DNA of 19,070 nt from CAZTJA01 sp964613745 (GTDB taxonomy: Bacteria; Desulfobacterota; Desulfomonilia; Desulfomonilales; Desulfomonilaceae). The stretch covers positions 1 to 19,070 of the forward strand of contig CAZTJA010000058.1 in the NCBI GenBank assembly GCA_964613745.1, given 5' to 3'. Under the pieces are notes generated by a model, which saw only the letters and a list, made by a program, of their open reading frames with translations, searched no databases and was not told the origin of the DNA. Numbering within the stretch: the stretch's first letter is position 1; every line of letters starts with the position of its first letter. Below are positions 15,045 through 19,070 of this stretch, one piece after another. The translations under genes and the position numbers were made by a program.

Positions 15045-16051
15045 TCAACCGAGTTCGAACGTTGTTACGCCATACCATTTGTTTAAGGCTAGATCCGGTG
15101 GCGGACCATTGTACATGCGAGTGGTTCTGAAGACTTCTTTCATGTTGTAATTTGCAGCAAGACCTAGGGCTCGTTCATTGTGAGCAGGTACGTCAAGGAA
15201 CACGGGAATCCCGGAACNNNNNNNNNNNNNNNNNNNNNNNNNNNNNNNNNNNNNNNNNNNNNNNNNNNNNNNNNNNNNNNNNNNNNNNNNNNNNNNNNNN
15301 NNNNNNNNNNNNNNNNNCCTAGGGCTCGTTCATTGTGAGCAGGTACGTCAAGGAACACGGGAATCCCGGAACCAAGAGAGTATGTGAGCCCCAGAAAGAT
15401 CTTTTCAGCCGAGATTTCTGAATCGGCAAAGAGTGGGCCTATTTTGTACCCGTTGCGACATTGCCTAATCACTCCATACCCCGAAATGAGATTATTTTCT
15501 GTTATCCCTAACGCTATAGATCCGGGACGGCTGATCCAAAGCTTTAAAAAGTTTTCTCTGGAGAACCCAAAAAGTTTTCTATCGTAGCGGGACAACTCTG
15601 AAAAGGGTATATCCGCAAGATTGATTAGTTCAGCAACTGATCTTGTTTCGGAATCTCTGATCCACTGAAAGCGATAGTTCACGTAAGCTGATTTGAATTC
15701 GGGTTTTTTGCAGGAAACCAAATCTGGTCGTACACTATCCAGACCGATGCAGCGGCCCTGTAGGTATTGCAATCCCGCATTCCAAAGTTCCAATCCATAG
15801 CCCTTGTTGCGGACTTCCGGATTTACCAAGTAAAATCCCATAAAGCCGAAATCATCATCATATTTGACTGCGGAAACCGTTCCGACTATCCGACCACTTT
15901 CCAGACCGGCAAAGAAGCCGTGATTGTCTGCAGCGTAGAAGCAGTCCGCATCGTGAATACCCGGATTCCAGCCTTCAGTGTTTGCCCATTCAATGGCTGT
16001 TTCTAATTCAACGCGGGACATTTGGCGAACATGAAACGAATGTGAGCTCAT
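15045..16051 (-). CDS. GNAT family N-acetyltransferase, interrupted by an assembly gap
   Basis: The gene starts at ATG 16051 with GAGGG about seven bases upstream. Residues 1-120 form a GNAT domain: EWANTEGWNPG, a GTVSAV strand and the acetyl-CoA-binding RNKGYG at 81-86. A second, C-terminal domain follows, as in the two-domain acetyltransferases that end in an 'acetyltransferase 18'-like region. As deposited, the frame runs into 100 N and a misframed stop at 15164. If the 55-base duplicate (15163-15217 and 15318-15372) is collapsed, the frame continues without break through GLAANYNMKEVF, RTTRMYNGPPPD and WYGVTTFELG to a TGA at 15045-15047, giving 283 residues. That C terminus is typical of this family. 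The substrate is unknown. It lies upstream of marR on the same strand. Confidence 0.85.
15163..15217. repeat. Left copy of a 55-base direct duplication at the gap
   Basis: This stretch is identical to 15318-15372 and abuts the N run directly. It is coding sequence of the acetyltransferase, and I interpret it as an unmerged contig-end overlap, not a biological repeat. Confidence 0.9.
15218..15317. other. Scaffold gap of 100 N
   Basis: Exactly 100 undetermined bases, a conventional placeholder length for a gap of unknown size. Together with the duplicate it adds 155 bases to the gene (155 = 3x51 + 2), which explains the frame shift in the sequence as given. Confidence 0.97.
15318..15372. repeat. 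Right copy of the 55-base duplication at the gap
   Basis: This is identical to 15163-15217. The copy is in frame with the N-terminal part of the acetyltransferase (IPVFLDVPAHNERAL), and its twin is in frame with the C-terminal part, as expected if both are one sequence. Confidence 0.9.
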
Positions 16052-16156
16052 GTGACAGCCCTCTACAAGAGTCTAAGAATGTTTGATATCGAGAGATTGT
16101 GAGGCACAAATGCAAAAGAAACAATTGGAATTTCATCCGGAGAAGCGCAGACTCGG

Positions 16157-18787
16157 TTACTTGCCGTCCAATACCTTCCTAACTTTCCGAGCAAGACCTT
16201 CGATAGTGAATGGCTTTTGCAAGAAGTTGATCTTAGATTTCAAAATGCCTCTATGAACGATAAAATTTTCCGTGTAGCCCGACACATAGAGTACTTTCAT
16301 TTCAGGCCGCTTATCGGAGAGACTTTCGAAGAGACTCTTGCCGTCCATTTCCGGAAGAATGACGTCCGTCAACAAAAGAGAAATGGTTTCCGTATGATTT
16401 TCCGAAATTTCGATTGCCTCTCGCGGTGAAGATGCCGTCAGCACAGAGTAGCCAAGCATGGCAAGTACTTCCGTTGCAAGATCTCGCACAGCTTCTTCGT
16501 CTTCGACGAGCAAAATAGTTTCGGAACCTTTAGGGCGTTTATCGGCTTCAGGTTGGATCGCCTGTTTACCTCTAGCCTCTTTCGATCGCGGCAAATAGAC
16601 TTTAAACGTTGTCCCCTTTCCCACCTCACTGTAAACCGTCACATGACCGCCATGCTGCTTAACTATTCCATAAACAGTCGAGAGGCCCAGACCAGTCCCG
16701 ACACCTTTTTCTTTTGTAGTAAAAAACGGATCGAAAATGCGTTTCAGAATCTCATGAGACATACCATGCCCAGTATCGCACACGTTGACTACTACATATG
16801 GCCCGGGTTTAACTTCCGTATTGCTGTGGCAATAATACTCATCAAGATCAATGTTGTGGGTTTCTATCGTGATGGTTCCACCTGAGGGCATTGCATCTCT
16901 GGCATTTACGGCAAGGTTCACAAGAACCTGCTCTAATTGAGTTTGATCAGCCTTTACCTTTCCGATTTTATCGGCCTTTTTCGTGACGAGTGTGATGTCT
17001 TCGCCGATCAGCCTCCGAAGCATGCTCTCTATGTCGGTAACTAGGTCGTTCACGTTTACAAGACTTACTTCCAACACCTGTTTGCGACTAAAAGCGAGTA
17101 ACTGCCTTGTGAGATCCGCTGCTCGTGCCGAAGCTCGAGTTATCTGAAGTAGTTTCCGTTGTATGCTCTTGTCGTCGGGTAGTTCCAGGCCGAGCATATT
17201 GGTATAGCCCATGATGGCGGTCAAAAGATTATTAAAATCGTGAGCTATGCCTCCGGAAAGCCTGCCGATGGCTTCCATTTTTACCGCTTGTCGAAGTTGC
17301 TCTTCCAAATGCTTACGATCCGTAATGTCTCTGAAAATACCCCTGAATCCGATAGGTTCGTTGTTTGAATCTCTGACCGGTGCTATGGAAACGGAAACAT
17401 CCCGAACTGTGCCGTCCTTCCTAAACACCTTGTAGGAGAATTCCGGATTGGAAATTCCCGTCCTGAATACTGCATTGTATGCTTCACGGATACCCCGAGC
17501 ATTCTCCTCATCCATAATCTGTTTGTAGCTCATGCCTATGAGTTCATCTCTGGAGTATCCCAGTATTTCACAGAGCGAATCATTGACCAGAGTCAGATTA
17601 CCTTGAAGGTCCACTTCATGGTAACCGTCAGCGATTGTTTCTAAAATTTTCCGGTGTTTTTCTTCGGATTCCCTAAGAGCTTTCTCTATCTTTTTACGTT
17701 GCGTAATTTCGCGGGCGGAACCTACTGTACCGATGACCGCACCTTCATCATCATACAGAGGGGTCTTGAACGTTTCGAACCATTTGGAAACGCCCTGATC
17801 CATTATTTGTTCTTCTACGGTCTTGGAAATTCTTTCCGCTATTACGGATTCATCATCCGATCTGTACAACTGTGCCAGACCTTGGGGCCATAGATCGTAA
17901 TCGGTTTTTCCAATTATCTCTTCAACGGAGACTTTTCCTGCTGCTGCAACAAATGCCTTGTTGACCAGGAGAAAACATCCTTCACTATTCTTCATCCAAA
18001 GCATGTCCGGAAGATGGTCCTGGATTGCCCGAAGCCGAGTCTGATTGATCGCCAGTTCGGATTCGGCCTTCTTTCTCTCGGTTGTGTCTCTGGCTACGGC
18101 AAAAATCAGCTTGTCTTCCATCAGAGGAAATGAGTTCCATGAGACCCAACGGTAAGTTCCGTCTTTGCAGAGGTAACGATTCTCGTACGAGTAGACAGGT
18201 TTTCCAATGAGCAAGTTTTGAGCGATTTTGAAGGTTTCTCGTCTATCATCAGGATGAACAAAATCGATCCAGGGTTTCGTTATCAATTCATCCAAACTCC
18301 AACCTAATGTTTTCGTCCATGCCGGATTGATCTGCCGGAAGTAACCGTCAAAACCGGCAATGCAGAGCATGTCCATGGAAAGGTTAAAGAGTCGATCCCG
18401 TTCCTCTTCGAATTTCTTCTGCTCAGTAATATCTTTACATGCCAGTACTTGCTGTCCCGTGGGCAATTGAACCGGTGAAAACTCTATCACCTTACGTGTG
18501 CCGTTCTTGCAAGTTACGGTAAAAATTCGTCGGCGGGAATCTGAGAAAGGGGACTCGTTAAGGTCCTTTATCCAGGCGTTTATTACCTCTTTGCGATAAA
18601 CGGGGTCCGGGTAAGCCCTATTAAACCATTCTGAACCGTTTGGTATTTCCGTTAATTCATATCCGAAAAGCTCCCGGAATTTACGATTGATATACTCAAA
18701 TGTACCGTCCGGGCCGATCATAACAAGACCGAATGGAGAATTTTCGACCAGAATCTCAAAATCCGTCAACTTAATTCCGCTTACCAT
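16157..18787 (-). CDS. Hybrid sensor histidine kinase with four PAS domains and a receiver
   Basis: This 876-residue soluble kinase has no transmembrane segment. Four PAS domains run at about residues 8-120, 130-240, 250-365 and 378-495 (cores such as FEYINRKFRELFGYE and LTLVNDSLCEILGYS). They are followed by a HisKA domain with the phosphorylated His516 in GGIAHDFNNLL and a HATPase domain (N box NLAVNARDAM, DTGHGM, FFTTKEKGVGTGLGL). The C-terminal receiver has acidic VEDEE, phospho-acceptor Asp808 in LLTDVILPEMDG and Lys858 in LQKPF. Phosphate probably passes from His to the attached receiver. No DNA-binding output domain or separate response regulator is in the window. The ATG at 18787 is chosen because AAGAGGAT lies just upstream. 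A farther in-frame ATG at 18832 would add an Arg-rich stretch. No heme- or flavin-binding motif was recognised, so the signal is unknown. Confidence 0.93.
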   Translation of the reverse strand: MVSGIKLTDFEILVENSPFGLVMIGPDGTFEYINRKFRELFGYELTEIPNGSEWFNRAYPDPVYRKEVINAWIKDLNESPFSDSRRRIFTVTCKNGTRKVIEFSPVQLPTGQQVLACKDITEQKKFEEERDRLFNLSMDMLCIAGFDGYFRQINPAWTKTLGWSLDELITKPWIDFVHPDDRRETFKIAQNLLIGKPVYSYENRYLCKDGTYRWVSWNSFPLMEDKLIFAVARDTTERKKAESELAINQTRLRAIQDHLPDMLWMKNSEGCFLLVNKAFVAAAGKVSVEEIIGKTDYDLWPQGLAQLYRSDDESVIAERISKTVEEQIMDQGVSKWFETFKTPLYDDEGAVIGTVGSAREITQRKKIEKALRESEEKHRKILETIADGYHEVDLQGNLTLVNDSLCEILGYSRDELIGMSYKQIMDEENARGIREAYNAVFRTGISNPEFSYKVFRKDGTVRDVSVSIAPVRDSNNEPIGFRGIFRDITDRKHLEEQLRQAVKMEAIGRLSGGIAHDFNNLLTAIMGYTNMLGLELPDDKSIQRKLLQITRASARAADLTRQLLAFSRKQVLEVSLVNVNDLVTDIESMLRRLIGEDITLVTKKADKIGKVKADQTQLEQVLVNLAVNARDAMPSGGTITIETHNIDLDEYYCHSNTEVKPGPYVVVNVCDTGHGMSHEILKRIFDPFFTTKEKGVGTGLGLSTVYGIVKQHGGHVTVYSEVGKGTTFKVYLPRSKEARGKQAIQPEADKRPKGSETILLVEDEEAVRDLATEVLAMLGYSVLTASSPREAIEISENHTETISLLLTDVILPEMDGKSLFESLSDKRPEMKVLYVSGYTENFIVHRGILKSKINFLQKPFTIEGLARKVRKVLDGK

Positions 18788-18957
18788 CACGATCCTCTTA
18801 CGGCGGCGTCTTGTCTGCGCAAGATAAGGCATTAGAACGACAGGATTCGAATGAAAAAAAGTCCTGACTAAGGCCGTAAAGCTCGGAAGAGTCGCTCCTC
18901 TTGTTGCCGGCGAACTAATCTTTGGAAAAGCGAAAAAGTACCATCATTTAAGCAGGG

Positions 18958-18999
18958 AGCTTACGAGGAGTCCTAGCTTACAATCTTGTTTACGTAAAC
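18958..18999. promoter_or_regulatory. Palindromes upstream of the hybrid kinase
   Basis: The 283 bases from 18788 to the window end hold no gene I can support. They contain the perfect 12-base palindrome GTTTACGTAAAC (18988-18999) and a repeated AGCTTAC at 18958-18964 and 18975-18981, 17 bases apart, around AGGAGTCCT. These could be protein-binding sites for the kinase gene or for a gene to the right. No promoter boxes stand out. Confidence 0.3.
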
Positions 19000-19070
19000 C
19001 AAACAGTGAAAAGGCAATCCATCCAATTAGATGTACACCATACATGAAATTACTCGTGTAGCAACCAATT

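Noticed and set aside
15164..15217. C-terminal residues VPGFPCSLTYLLTMNEP of the acetyltransferase
   Set aside because: This is the out-of-frame reading of the duplicated 55 bases after the artificial gap; the true frame runs on to 15045.
15163..15372. 55-base direct repeats as target-site or transposon ends
   Set aside because: They abut a 100-N placeholder, lie inside one gene, and merge into a perfect frame, so a contig overlap explains them.
1..19070. CRISPR arrays, tRNA or rRNA genes, insertion sequences, prophage genes
   Set aside because: I saw no spaced repeats, cloverleaf sequences, transposase motifs or phage structural genes on either strand. The phage-like toxin family alone does not show a prophage.

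Overview
The window is 19,070 bases of bacterial chromosome with densely packed genes, moderate G+C, good Shine-Dalgarno sites and no rRNA, tRNA, CRISPR array or insertion sequence that I can see. The gene mix suggests an anaerobic Gram-negative bacterium of the Desulfobacterota / 'deltaproteobacterial' kind. It includes a heptose-bisphosphate phosphatase for LPS, outer-membrane-type and periplasmic proteins, a cytoplasmic molybdopterin enzyme beside a multi-cluster iron-sulfur protein, a radical SAM/SPASM protein and a multi-PAS hybrid kinase. A Desulfomonile- or Syntrophobacter-like host is a guess from gene style, not a measurement. A run of 100 N flanked by an exact 55-base duplication shows that this is a draft scaffold.

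Positions 1-2631 (+ strand): a ThiS/MoaD-like sulfur carrier, GmhB, a YkgJ-type cysteine-cluster protein overlapping gmhB by 4 bases, and a beta-class DNA methyltransferase 8 bases further on. The last three look like one transcription unit. Positions 2713-3539 (+): a HigB/HigA-type toxin-antitoxin pair with its own strong promoter. That promoter carries a palindrome between the -35 and -10 boxes and would give an almost leaderless toxin mRNA.

Positions 3715-7188 (- strand): typA/bipA, a small RRM RNA-binding protein with a clear terminator and a hairpin-rich leader, and a PlsC-type acyltransferase. The best plsC start is an internal TTG with a strong SD. Positions 7322-10850: a radical SAM/SPASM gene (+), a small membrane-anchored protein (-), then an outer-membrane beta-barrel-like protein followed closely by a secreted coiled-coil protein (+).

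Positions 11006-15006 (- strand): a redox cluster, with marR, a molybdopterin oxidoreductase and a winged-helix/[4Fe-4S] protein. Both the marR promoter and the marR-oxidoreductase intergenic region carry the palindrome TTnGTATACnAA, a plausible MarR operator. The oxidoreductase has no Cys or Ser where the family usually ligates molybdenum. Positions 15045-16051 (-): a two-domain GNAT acetyltransferase interrupted by the N run. Collapsing the 55-base duplication restores a complete reading frame and a family-like C terminus, so the gap is almost certainly an assembly artefact. Positions 16157-18787 (-): a soluble four-PAS hybrid histidine kinase with a receiver. The 283 bases upstream of it hold no gene but do hold a 12-base palindrome.

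I see no clearly new defence system or mobile element. The most interesting signals are the MarR-controlled molybdoenzyme with an apparently missing metal ligand and its HTH/Fe-S partner, the leaderless toxin promoter, and the disulfide-clamp-like coiled-coil protein.
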